A stretch of DNA of 64,000 nt from Cheiracanthium punctorium (Eukaryota > Arthropoda > Arachnida > Araneae > Cheiracanthiidae). A program made the translations under genes and the position numbers. The notes under the pieces are model-generated. The model ran no database searches. It was given only the letters and a program-made list of their open reading frames with translations, and had not been told where the DNA came from. Within the stretch, counting starts at the first letter, position 1. Each line of letters opens with the position of its first letter. Where the stretch lies: NCBI GenBank assembly GCA_038373885.1, contig JAWZYV010013530.1, positions 744,001 to 808,000 of the forward strand. Reading direction: 5' to 3'. Positions 11,831 through 22,329 of the stretch are shown here, one piece after another.

Positions 11831-12333
11831 CGTAAAAAAAAGTTTTAGGAAATTTTAAGGAATTAATTATTTTTAAGGAAAACAAAAAATATCTTCCGGT
11901 TCCAAAATGACCATGTGTTTTAACAGATTTTTATTATAAATGCTTTTTATATTGTTTTGTACGCAGCTCGTCATTTTGTTTATAAATAAAACTCAGAATT
12001 ATAAATAAAATGTCAGAACTAGTACTCAGAATGAAAAACAAAAGAAAGTTACCACAAATAGATTGTAGTTAGTGTAATGCGTGCGCAAACGTAGATGTTC
12101 TGCTGTTTTCACTGTCCAGTCACAATCAAGGTCTCCTTCATTTAGAGGGGAATTCCATTTCGTATTTTTATTCAAGAGTGTTTCTCTTTGCTTTTGTTCT
12201 CGAGCTAGTGATTATTTTTTATAATCGTGCATTCTAAATTAGTTAAAACTAGTTAAATATTAATAATACTGTATGATTTAGCAATTATTTGAAAGAAAAC
12301 AATAATGCAGAATAGAAGCAGTGTATTTTTCCA

Positions 12334-13059
12334 GTGTTTGGCGCTCCAACAGAGTTAAGTTGTCATATTTTGCCAACATATAGAGATGTAATGAAATATT
12401 TTTTGTTGGTGCGAATTGATTTTAAAGAAAAGTTGAAGAAAGCCAATCCAGGTACTTCAGAAATCGCAGATAAAGTTGCAGAGAGAATGGAAAAAATTTG
12501 GCGCACAGCATCTCTGCCATTTATTTAACGCCAACGTATAGTACAGATGATTCGATCATACAATGAAAAATACAAGAACATAAAGAAATATTTTGGTGTG
12601 AAAAAACTGAGAACCTCAACTTTAGAAACGAAGCTTATAACCTCCCAGAAAGACCCTGCGAAGCTGTTCGACATTTCTTCCTGTAAATGTGTTTCATTTC
12701 ATAAATGTTCTTGGCCAAATTCTAAAAGAGCTCATGAAATTGAAAAACCTCGTCTTATAGACCAAAGAATACTTAGGCAAATGTTCATAGGTCCAGTTGA
12801 TTTAAAAGAAACTTTAAAAATGAGAAAGCGAGCCGATAGAAAGCAGAAAGAGACAGAACGAATGATTCTTAAAAGAAGCGTTTCTTCATCTTCTACTCAG
12901 TCTAGGATCGCTACTCCTGATCAAGATTCTGATGAAGATTATCGTAATTCTGATAATGACATGGATTGTTTCAAGCCTTCCTCTCATACAGCCAGTTTGA
13001 TACAATCTGAAAGGAAAAAGACACCACGATCAAACCGATACGCAGCAGTAGCTATATAG
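12334..13059 (+). pseudogene. Broken ORF of unclassified repeat family, left arm copy
   Basis: A 64-aa frame (12334-12528) ends in TAA and continues in the same frame after six codons as 170 aa (12547-13059). Recognisable parts are APTELSCHILPTYRDVMKYF, LFDISSCKCVSF, IDQRILRQMFIG and a Ser/Asp-rich end near residues 120-150. I associate this wording with the N-terminal part of a long, unclassified protein encoded by arthropod repeats; that is memory and needs BLASTP. A 4-base loss near the start relative to the right arm shifts the original ATG out of frame. Function is unknown; nothing here shows an enzyme. Confidence 0.6.
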
Positions 13060-13503
13060 TCTAAGAGCTAGTGAAAAGCTACCTGTATGTATTTGACCAG
13101 ACCTGGGTTTTTGTACATTGAGGCCCCTATACCTACCATACATGAGATGGGGAGTCACTAAGCCCAGAGTGGTGGACGCGGCGAGTGCGCATGTAAGACA
13201 GGTAACGATTTTTGGCGAATTTTAAATTCATTTGACCATGTCTGCCGTTTGGAGATTTGAAAATATATTATTATTATTATCGGAAAATAACAATGGCAGA
13301 CCATTAGCACGCGGTTTACATTGTGGCAGACAGTTATGAAAGTGCTGAAAAAAATAAAATTTTGAAAGTAATTGACCAGATCTGCCATTGATATATTTTA
13401 TTTATTAGGGTCTCAAAAACTTATATTCGTCACGGCAGACGTTTTCGTTGCGTACACACTTCAGCAGATAACAAGACTTAGCTACTACCTGGTCAGATCT
13501 ATG

Positions 13504-14412
13504 TATAGACTGTCGTTGCTATGCATAGCTATCTTGATCTATTCATAGCTATCTTTCTTTTTTTCCCTATGTATCACTATTGTACTCATTCTAGCCTATA
13601 GTATTTTCTTTTATTGTTACTAGCATTCAAATAATTCAGGCCTTATACCTGAGAGAGCGCTGTTAAGTTACCACCCTAACCATAGAAAAAATGCACGCAT
13701 TTTACTCTATTTTAATACTATCCATTAAAAAAGCGATAGTTATACAATTTCCCCCTTATCTAAACCATGCATGGGCCATGAGCGGGCTTGCCCTGCATTT
13801 GGTGTCTTTTCTCCGTTCACCGAGTTGACATATTTGGCATTGAGCACAAAAGCCATATTGACGCGGAATTAACTTGACTTTCAAACAGCTTATTTGGCGC
13901 TGTCTTCGGGCCCTCGCATGGTGATCTAGACGACTGTATGGGGGAAATTTCGGCAATCGGTACATATTGGCGAAATTTTCCGCTTAGGAGGAAATCATTT
14001 TTTATTTGCGTGATCGTATTTTTGCAGTGCAGTCAGATATTTTTCTGGTTTGTTTTCTTGATTTACGAAAAGCGATGTTTTAGTGTATCTTTTATATATG
14101 TTGGTATTGATTTTAAAATAAATAAATCATTTAAAAATTATGAACAGGCACCTATAACGAATATAAATATTAAATAATTAAATGTGGCTTTTTATTTAGT
14201 AATAAAGTAAACTTTTAAATTTAACATAATTAGGTAAAAAATAGCAACAGTTATACAGTAATTTTGATAATCATTTGTCATTTGAGAAATTTTAAATACT
14301 TACGCTGTGTACACGCGGGTATAGGTTGTTCTATATGTATATATATATTCGCGATTTTAATTGGCACTATTTTTTTCGCGCCACCACTGAAGCAGGTCAC
14401 AAGCCGCCACTG
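13504..14412. other. Palindrome spacer, no gene
   Basis: Single-copy spacer between the arms. The near-repeats GCATAGCTATC and TCATAGCTATC lie at about 13525-13555. The far right end (14380-14412) reads, on the - strand, as a hAT-like terminus beginning CAGTGGCGGC, but no partner end was found. Short ORFs (13756-13965, 13938-14177) are not recognisable. Confidence 0.5.
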
Positions 14413-14856
14413 CATAGATCTGACCAGGTAGTAGCTAAGTCTTGTTATCTACTGAAGTGTGTACGCAACGAAAACGTCTGCCGTGACGAATATAAGTTTT
14501 TGAGACCCTAATAAATAAAATATATCAATGGCAGATCTGGTCAATTACTTTCAAAATTTTATTTTTTTCAGCACTTTCATAACTGTCTGCCACGATGTAA
14601 ACCGCGTGCTAATGGTCTGCCATTGTTATTTTCCGATAATAATAATAATATATTTTCAAATCTCCAAACGGCAGACATGGTCAAATGAATTTAAAATTCG
14701 CCAAAAATCGTTACCTGTCTTACATGCGCACTCGCCGCGTCCACCACTCTGGGCTTAGTGACTCCCCATCTCATGTATGGTAGGTGTAGGGGCCTCAATG
14801 TACAAAAACCCAGGTCTGGTCAAATACATACAGGTAGCTTTTCACTAGCTCTTAGA

Positions 14857-15615
14857 CTATATAGCTACTGCTGCGTATCGGTTTGATCGTGGTGTCTTTT
14901 TCCTTTCAGATTGTATCAAACTGGCTGTATGAGAGGAAGGCTTGAAACAATCCATGTCATTATCAGAATTACGATAATCTTCATCAGAATCTTGATCAGG
15001 AGTAGCGATCCTAGACTGAGTAGAAGATGAAGAAACGTTTCTTTTAAGACTCATTCGTTCTGTCTCTTTCTGCTTTCTATCATCTCGCTTTCTCATTTTT
15101 AAAGTTTCTTTTAAATCAACTGCACCTATGAACATTTGCCTAAGTATTCTTTGGTCTATAAGACGAGGTTTTTCAATTTCATGAACTCTTTTAGAATTTG
15201 GCCAAGAACATTTATCAAATGAAACACATTTACAGGAAGAAATGTCGAACAACTTCTCAGGGTCTTTCTGGGAGGTTATAATCTTCGTTTCTAAAGTTGA
15301 GGTTGTCAGTTTTTTCACACCAAAATATTTCTTTATGTTCTTGTATTTTTTATTGTATGATCGAATCATCTGTACTATACGTTGGCGTTAAATAAATGGC
15401 AGAGATGCTGTGCGCCAAATTTCTTCCATTCTCTCTGCAACTTTATCTGCGATTTCTGAAGTACTTGGATTGGCTTTGTTCAACTTTTCTTTAAAATCAA
15501 TTCGCACCAACAAATAATATTTCATTACATCCCTATATGTTGGCAAAATATGACAACTTAACTCTGTTGGAGCGCCAAACACTGGAAAAATACACTGCTT
15601 CTGTTCTGCATCCAT
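14857..15615 (-). pseudogene. Broken ORF of unclassified repeat family, right arm copy
   Basis: Mirror copy of the left-arm ORF and better preserved at the start: MDAEQKQCIFPVFGAPTELS opens the 75-aa part (15615-15388), then the same TAA, then 170 aa (15369-14857). The Cys-rich patch SSCKC followed by a DKCSW in place of HKCSW sits at about residues 45-55 of the second part. Both parts are in one frame, so a single stop divides an original frame of about 252 codons. It ends at a stop after NRYAAVAI; family members I recall continue much further, so this is probably a 3' truncation. Confidence 0.6.
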
Positions 15616-16339
15616 TCAAATAATTGCTAAATTATACAGTATTATTAATATTTAACTAGTTTTAACTAATTTAGAATGCACGATTATAAAAAATAATCAC
15701 TAGTTGGAGAACAAAAGCAAAGAGAAACACTCTTGAATAAAAATACGAAATGGAATTCCCCCTCTAAATGAAGGAGACCTTGATTGTGACTGGACCGTGA
15801 AAACAGCAGAACATCTACGTTTGCGCAATCATTACACTAACTACAGTCTATTTGTGGTAACTTCCTTTTGTTTTTCATTCTGAGTACTAATTCTGACATT
15901 TTATTTATAATTCTGAGTTTTATTTATAAACAAAATGACGAGCTGCGTACAAAACAATAGAAAAAAAGCATTTATAATAAAAATCTGTTAAAAAACATAG
16001 TCATTTTGGAAACGGAAGATATTTTTTGTTTTCCTTAAAATTCTGCCCATGTGACCTACCTACCAGTACACAACTTTTTAGCACTAGGGCAAAAACAAAA
16101 TCAAAAATTTTTTTTTTACTCTCCGCCGTAATGTACACCCTCCAAAAAAGTACTTGAGCAAGAGAGAAATTTCCTATTTTAGATTTGCGAATAATAATTG
16201 AGTTTTTGAAAAACGAAAAACTTAATATGGAAAGTTATATTTATACATAGCCTAATTCATATTCTATGATAAATAATTTTAATATACGAAACCAACGTAG
16301 GAAATTTCTCTCTTGCTCAAATAATATTTTTGGAGGGTG

Positions 16340-17110
16340 TATATTATAGGTCACGGTCTAATGACATGCACAGATTTTGTTGTGTGTACAGCTGATAGTT
16401 TGTTCTCAGACTAGCAAAAATTAATTCTTATACATTACGGCTTAAGGACGTGAATTATTTAAAGCACATATGGGCGACGTCCGGACTGAGGGCCGAATGT
16501 GGCCCGCCACGACTTTTGATCCGGCTCGCGGAGCATATCAAAACCCCGTATAAACCCATAAAAACCATTCAAAATCCTATATAAATCCCAATTGTACGGC
16601 CCATCACTTTTCTAATATCTTGAAGTTCGGCCCGAGATTCCGCTAACATCCTAATGTTTGGCCCGCAACTTTTCAAAGATTCCCACACCTGATTTAATGT
16701 GAGCTAGTGTCTAAATGGTTCATTCGATTGACATCAAATTATAGGTACGCATATTATAGGTCACTGTCCTGCATAATGAATAAATTTTAGTGGGTGTACG
16801 CCTTAGAGTTTTGTACAGGGTTACTAAAAAATTATTCTTATAGTTGCGGCCTATGCACTCAAATCATTTTAAGTGCACTAGTGCCTGAACACTAGATCCG
16901 ATTGAGTTGAATGAAATTTATTTAAACGCTTGGTAAAAATGAAGTGTTTGGTAAGTCGAGTGGAGTCACTGCAGAGTTGTTTATGGTGAGCTTCGAAAAA
17001 CATGTTGTTCCTTAACTTTTGGAAGTCAGTGTATAATATCGTACCTAATTTAAGCTGAATCGAATGCACCATATAGACTCTATCCCACTTTCAAGAATTT
17101 GCGTCTGTAG
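16340..17110. repeat. Degenerate ~165-bp tandem repeat, right block
   Basis: Continuation of the array at 11250-11830: TTCATTCGATTG at about 16719, GATCCGATTGAG at about 16893, and an inverted monomer whose reverse complement contains GGTGCATTCGATT near 17055-17070. The inverted monomer means the array is not purely head-to-tail. Confidence 0.65.
16465..16691. mobile_element. Probable hAT-type MITE in the 165-bp array
   Basis: The insert is rich in GGCCCG strings. Its flanks are ATTTAAAG (16457-16464) and ATTTAATG (16692-16699), 7 of 8 matching, and its ends are CACATATGGG and, reverse-complemented, CAGGTGTGGG. Removing it restores the phrase found in other monomers, ATTTAA(A/T)..GCTAGTG. 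The ends are diverged, so the class is tentative. Confidence 0.5.
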
Positions 17111-18655
17111 CTCGTAAAGTATATGAATTCTTTTTGGCATTTTAAAATAATGATAATAATAAACAAGAGAAAACAGTAAAATGTAGACAAAATATGGCTA
17201 ACCTTGACACATTAGCATTGGTTCCTTTTAATGGAACAGTATCATTTTCGCTTTACTTTCAAACATTTCCGTGAGCATCTACTATCTAGTTTATAAATGA
17301 CCCATATCGAAATGCACTGCATAAGACAGAAAGCTTCAGTTATCTACCCACAAAAATAGATTATCAAGAAGTGTTGATAGGAAGTGGCACATAAAAATTA
17401 TGCACATAGCTGTACTTAAAACAGTTAAATGTATTAACTGAGCTACTTCCTTCTGTAACTTAGAGTTAGTTATAAAAAAAATTTCCCCTCCCTGCAATAA
17501 TAATAATAATTTTAATTATATTAATAATAATTTTAATAATGATAATATTGTTTTCAAAACATAGCCTTATTCATAAAAAGCGATAACTTGTCGAAGCGAA
17601 TGACTTGTCGCTTCTGAAAATAAATCATACAAGAATATTTACAAAAAATATTCCACTGCTGTCGTAGCAATTATTTCACTGTGTTTATAACTACTTCATT
17701 TTTTTAGCAGATAAAAATACTATAATATCTTACTATTCATTCTAATGAATAAATTTGCAAAATAGAATCCTTCCAAAACTATACTCTTAAAATCCTATCT
17801 CTTTGTGTAATTAAAAATTTATTGCATTTCTATTTAAATTTCCAATTTTATAAAACTCACAAGAGCATTATAATCTGAGAGATTTGCTCGATGCCAGATT
17901 CAGATGTTATTATAAACACAATTATAAAAACCCTCTGCGATCTCGAAACCGTTGTGCTTCGCTGAGTGACGCAATCGCGGAATATTAGTGAACGGAATGG
18001 CCAGTATGAATCCAGCTTTCCGTTATCGGCCGGGTAATGAGACCTAGATGAAGCATCAAATGCTCGTAATCGTGTACGTTTTGATGCCCCAAAACGCACC
18101 TTATTTATGCCACTATCATGGCTGCCGTCAGTGTAAAATGGAACATTCATAGCATTATCTTAGGAAAATAAATAAATTCGAGGGAAAATATTTAGATAGA
18201 AGTTTTTTTTTTTTTTTGAAAGACAGATTGTCCTAAAATAATTGAAAGTACTATTATCATTTAGGTTACTGTCATTCTGCGCATGCGCATGCCAAACCTG
18301 TTATGCTAACTAGAGTATGCTCAATCTAGAGATAGAAGGGTTACGCTAGAAGGGCCTAGACAGACGCTAGTGTAAGCCGACACGTGTGTTGCATCACTCA
18401 CCTTATACATAACACTAATGTTGGGTAAGACAAGCCAGAAAAATGAGGATTGTGTGAGGCACCTCAATCAGTTTTGAAGTGGTTCAAATGAGGCGACCGT
18501 ACAAAAACTTCGAATGTGTGAGGCATGAAGGAATGATGGTTTGTCATGTCCAAATCGTTTCCTGGAAGAGAGGCGGATGGCAGAGGGAGGCATAAATCTT
18601 TTCGAAGAGTTTCTTTGTTGGGGAATTAAGGAATTGCTGAATATTGTTGGTGTTA
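17110..18655. other. No gene seen
   Basis: AT-rich, with an AAT-rich simple repeat at about 17495-17545. The region near 17930-18130 is less AT-rich and holds a 97-aa - strand ORF (18150-17857) that I do not recognise. TGCGCATGCGCATG lies at about 18277-18290. Nothing else supports a gene. Confidence 0.4.
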
Positions 18656-18659
18656 CATT

Positions 18660-18808
18660 TGTGGGGGCACGATCACCTCCGCGCGCACAACACCAGGCAA
18701 CTGAAGGCCTGCCGAATGGGTACCTTTTGGCCGAGCCGGATTGCGCCTCATTCTACCACCCATAAGTTCTAGATTCAAACCCAGCTCTCGTCCCACGCTC
18801 TCCCTTCA
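18660..18808 (+). repeat. 5' LTR of the TRIM
   Basis: 149 bp, TG...CA boundaries, GC-rich. It differs from the 3' copy by scattered substitutions (for example CAGGCAACTG against CCGGCAATTG), so insertion was not very recent. It contains GATTCAAACCC, similar to a tRNA B box; the 3' copy reads GGTCAAACCC there. Confidence 0.85.
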
Positions 18809-18904
18809 TTGGCGACCTGGACAACGAACACGCATTCTCCTTCTCGCCTACAGCAACAGATGGCGCCAACACCGCCCTCTTCCATCTATCGCTCGGCTCT
18901 TTCA

Positions 18905-19050
18905 AAGTCCGCGACGAGCGGCAGAGACCTCACCGAATTCCGCAACGAGCGGCAGCAACCCCACAAAGTCCGCAACGAGAGGCAGCGATCTCACAAAAGT
19001 CCACAACGAGTGGCAGCGACCTCACAAAGTCCACAACGAGTGGCAGCATT
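18905..19050. repeat. ~33-bp minisatellite inside the TRIM
   Basis: About five head-to-tail units built on GTCCGCAACGAGCGGCAGC, with spacings near 27-33 bp. Later units read CCACAACGAGTGGCAGC. It occupies half of the internal region between primer-binding site and polypurine tract. Confidence 0.8.
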
Positions 19051-19106
19051 CCATAACGCTTGGAACATCGTTGGTCAGCCTCTGACTGACTCTCTAGGGG
19101 GGATAG

Positions 19107-19256
19107 TGTGGGGGCACGATCACCTCCGCGCGCACAACACCCGGCAATTGAAGGTCGGTCGAATGGGTATCTTTTGGCCGAGCCGGATTGCGCCTCATTC
19201 TACCACCCAAAAGTCCTTGAGGTCAAACCCAGCTCTCGCCGCACTCTCTCCCTTCA
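19107..19256 (+). repeat. 3' LTR of the TRIM
   Basis: 150 bp, paired with 18660-18808; a purine-rich tract lies directly before it and the CATT target duplication directly after it. Confidence 0.85.
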
Positions 19257-19522
19257 CATTCTTCAACAGATTAAAAGCCATAGCCATGGCATTAGGATGG
19301 TTCTTCGGGATGGGGATTGATCAGCGAAAATAAGTATAATCAGAATGTTCTGAATCACGCATTAAATACTAGAAAAATTTAATGAACGTCGTGTAAAAAA
19401 AATATTTGCAAGTAATAGGTGGACGCGGAAATGTAGACACTTGTAAGTGTAAGGAGGAGAAAATGACGCTTGTGCCAGGCCCATAGCTAAACCGTTTTCA
19501 TTTTTTTTATGCACAGGCATAT

Positions 19523-19962
19523 TGTTGCGAAATAATAACTTAATTTGCTCTCGTATTGAATGCGCCGCCGTTAAACTAGTTAATAACGAAGCCCTCAGGT
19601 AATGGTAAACCTGTGGAAGTAACCCTGTAGCCTTGGCGACAAGCTTGGCGATCGTCTTGGCGACAAATGGTGGCTTCTAGAAAATTCATGTCTCGAGACC
19701 ATATTTCAATTTGATAAGATTGTTCCAGAAATTTCTCGGCAATTCTGGTGACGTCATCATCTCTATAAAAGCGCTAGGATCTCTCTCCGGGGAGTCCAGT
19801 TGAGTGATAGACTTTGAAGCGCACGGTTGATTCTGTTATTGTTATGTTAATGTTTCTTGTATTATTTTGAGCTGCGAGCCGTGGAATAAAGTGTTATTTT
19901 TTTTTGTTTACGGTGCTCATTGGACTGCTTTAAAATACATCCACTTGGCGGTTTTCGTAACA
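19523..19962 (+). mobile_element. Solo LTR, 440 bp
   Basis: Ends TGTTGCGAA...TTCGTAACA are short inverted repeats with TG/CA boundaries. The 4-bp duplication ATAT flanks it (19519-19522 and 19963-19966). TATAAA at 19764-19769 and AATAAA at 19885-19890 fit a promoter and polyadenylation signal, with TGACGTCA just before the TATA box. No internal region or second LTR adjoins, so it probably arose by LTR-LTR recombination. The + strand is the transcribed orientation. Confidence 0.88.
19764..19769 (+). promoter_or_regulatory. TATA box of the solo LTR
   Basis: TATAAA, preceded about 15 bp upstream by the CRE-like palindrome TGACGTCA and followed about 115 bp later by AATAAA, the normal U3-R spacing. 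Confidence 0.6.
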
Positions 19963-20194
19963 ATATACAAATGCACACAAAGGAAACAAAATGCAAAATA
20001 GCAAGAATATCATAACAAGAAAAATGCATTATTCCAAACGTATCGATCATGAAACACTTTCCAACACAATATTTTTGTATTCAAATCTGACGAAATTTTA
20101 GTTTAGTGGCTGAGGCAAAGTTGCATGAAGACTATCGGTCGTGGGGGATGACTTGGGCAGTGAACTTTTTTAAGGATTTCTAACGCGTATTCAT

Positions 20195-20292
20195 GTTACA
20201 TTTGGAGAAAACCGCCTAGAACGCCAAATGGCGTTCTAGGCGGTTTTCTCCAGATGTAACGTGGCTATCGATCAAATGATCGATAGCCACGT
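20195..20292. repeat. Two abutting hairpins
   Basis: Hairpin 1 (20195-20260) has 32-nt arms that pair except for one T/G position, separated by only two bases. Hairpin 2 (20259-20292) has perfect 16-nt arms (ACGTGGCTATCGATCA), also with two central bases. They share the bases AC at the junction. No coding content. Such near-zero-loop palindromes can extrude as cruciforms. Confidence 0.92.
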
Positions 20293-21830
20293 GGTTGGCC
20301 AGACAGTGGTGGCGCCAGTCCGAAGGAGCTTGAAAAAGCACATTTTTTCTAATCCTTTCTGTGGCAACCCTACGTAAATTCTCGTGCTATGATTGATTTA
20401 TATAATTGCGCAAACAGTCCGCGTTGATGCTATTAAATTATAAACATTATGGTACATTATAATTCATAAAAATCACCTAATTTATATAATTTTTTCGTTT
20501 TAATTTCAAAAGAGGGCGAAATGTCTGTTTTATCATTTGCCAAAATATCAAAAAGTTATGACGGATAGAATTCAAGATGTGACAGTTTTAAAATTATTTT
20601 ACGAAAATTTTTGTCAAATTTCATCTTTGAATGAAATAATTCCTAAAAATCTGCAAATTCTACTACATATTCAGAAAAAACTGTTATTAAAGAAAAATTT
20701 CTCATCTATCCGATGATGTAAATGTCGTTTTTTCTGCGAGTGTAATTAACGCCGTTATTAAGCATTACTAGAGGAAAAAATGCGACAAATCGCTAAAACA
20801 TAAAATTAAAAAAAAATTCTAGGCCCAATTTTGAAGAAATCGCATCGAGGTGCACAACTTCATGTTTAGAACCTCCTGTGTACCAAATTTAATGTTTCTA
20901 CATGTAACCGTTTGTCCGTAACGCCGCCGACAGACAGATACACAGACATCTTCTTCTATAATAAGTAGAGATGTGAGAAATGGAGGGGGTGTTTGTGAGT
21001 GTCTACGATATTTGTGTATGTTTCGAAATGTCCTATATGCAAAATTTTCACTTATGCTAGAGTTCTTTGAATGCATCTCTCGCATAAGTGGGTAGTTGAT
21101 TGTATTGAACATTTTTATAGATATAAAATATGAATAAAGATGAATCACGGTACGGAGTCGGGCACAAATCTTGAATAGCAATGCAAGCTTGTTATCAGAA
21201 AGCCGATTTTACTTAGTTTAAATATATGCAGTTGAAACTCGTTAAGATGAAGTTGAAGGATTGCAAAATTTTGTATAAAAACTGATAAAATTTTATATTT
21301 CATTAAATTTAATTAAATTTGATTAAAAAAATTGCTGGCTTTTAACAATGGAAGAAAGCAGAAGTTCACAAAAATAAGTTAAACTCGAACATTAATGAAA
21401 TTAAATTTAAAAAATTTGATATTTTGACATAAGTTATTAAACAAAGAAATTACAATAAATTTAATACTGTTGTAAATCCATACAGTTTAAGTTTACACAT
21501 TTTTTCACATCAAATAATTAATTTTAATTATTTTAAATTTTTTCACCAAGAAATGATAAAATTCTACATTTCTTACAGTCAGATTTTGATTTTTTTCTGA
21601 GATCTCCCTGTACGGGAGAAAATTACTCTAATTTTCAGTCTGTTAAATTGCTTAAAAATTTTAATTCATAAAACGTAACCTCTTAAATTTTCTTCTCAAC
21701 AAATGAGGTTTTAGCTCTTAAAAGATAAAAGTTGATCAGATAATACTTACTTTTTCTCCCGGTAGCTGGCGCCAAAAGAACTGCCATTTCCAAGCTTCGA
21801 AGCTTATTACTGCGCATGCCCGCAAAACTC
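20293..21830. other. No gene seen; repeat-like 3' end near 20860-20965
   Basis: AT-rich. The stretch ending CTTCTTCTATAATAAGTAGAG (one base trimmed from a longer match) with the preceding GACAGACAGATAC looks like the end of a dispersed repeat, but no second copy lies in the window. No supported ORF. Confidence 0.35.
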
Positions 21831-21978
21831 ATTGGTGAAGTTCACTGCCTGCAGTAAGCAGAAGTCGCCAATCCGCTGAAAAACCCCGTGACTTTTTTTA
21901 CGCGTGGAGCGTCAGAGTCTAATTGGTGAAATTCACTGGCTGCGCTAAGCAGAAATCGCTAACCTGCTGAAAAGCCCG
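21831..21978. repeat. 91-bp-spaced duplication upstream of 14-3-3 epsilon
   Basis: ATTGGTGAAGTTCACTG... (21831-21887) and ATTGGTGAAATTCACTG... (21922-21978) are diverged copies of about 57 bp, starting 91 bp apart. They lie 530-680 bp before the start codon. Each contains CATTGG or AATTGG (CCAAT-like in reverse). TGCGCATGCCCGC at 21811-21823 resembles an NRF-1 site. A promoter role is inference. Confidence 0.6.
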
Positions 21979-22329
21979 GTTTCCGTCCAGACACAGCTTT
22001 GTCTGTTTCCCAAACCACGTGATTGGTAAATAAACAAAGGGGTAATAATTCCACCTGTACTAAACCAGCTATGATACCGCCAATGACGTCACGTGCAAAA
22101 TATGCAGAAAATTTTTAATATGGAAACTATTCAGAAGAGCACTTTTGACAGATAGAACATTACTTTTATTTTTAATAATTATCGATTTTTACATTTATTC
22201 TTGGGTACACAATATCAAATTTCAGTTTATGCATGAATGATTCAATATTTTATTAAAATTTCCATTTAATCCTGAATCAGTCATTTATGGAAGATTGTTC
22301 ATTCCGTTTCCACCGATCCTTTAAATGAA

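Larger units (their letters stand above)
11871..16040. repeat. 4.17-kb inverted repeat (palindrome), arms ~1.63 kb
   Basis: The left arm 11871-13503 reappears as its reverse complement at 14413-16040, with only scattered substitutions and small indels. The spacer is 909 bp (13504-14412). Each arm carries a broken 5' coding segment and a block rich in GGCAGAC motifs. Weaker mirrored similarity continues outside (about 11808-11870 and 16041-16150). The unit sits within the 165-bp array, and no clear short target duplication was found. The right inner junction abuts a hAT-like end: read on the - strand from 14412 the spacer begins CAGTGGCGGCTTG. It may be a foldback-type transposon or an inverted duplication of one. 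Confidence 0.93.
18660..19256 (+). mobile_element. TRIM: complete miniature LTR element, 597 bp
   Basis: Two direct terminal repeats, 18660-18808 (149 bp) and 19107-19256 (150 bp), both begin TGTGGGGGCACGATCACC and end CTCCCTTCA. The first is followed at once by TTGGCGACCTGG, in the position of a tRNA primer-binding site starting TGG. The second is preceded by the polypurine string AGGGGGGATAG. The 4-bp target duplication CATT flanks the whole (18656-18659 and 19257-19260). The internal part is only 298 bp and has no gag or pol, so it must depend on proteins of a larger element. This fits terminal-repeat retrotransposons in miniature. Confidence 0.88.

Noticed and set aside
13158..13388. 76-aa ORF beginning MADLVNYFQ in each palindrome arm
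   Set aside because: Its duplication is explained by the palindrome. Content is a translation of AT-rich repeats and GGCAGAC motifs.
17857..18150. 97-aa - strand ORF in a less AT-rich patch
   Set aside because: No recognisable motif, no splice or repeat context, and the length is within chance.
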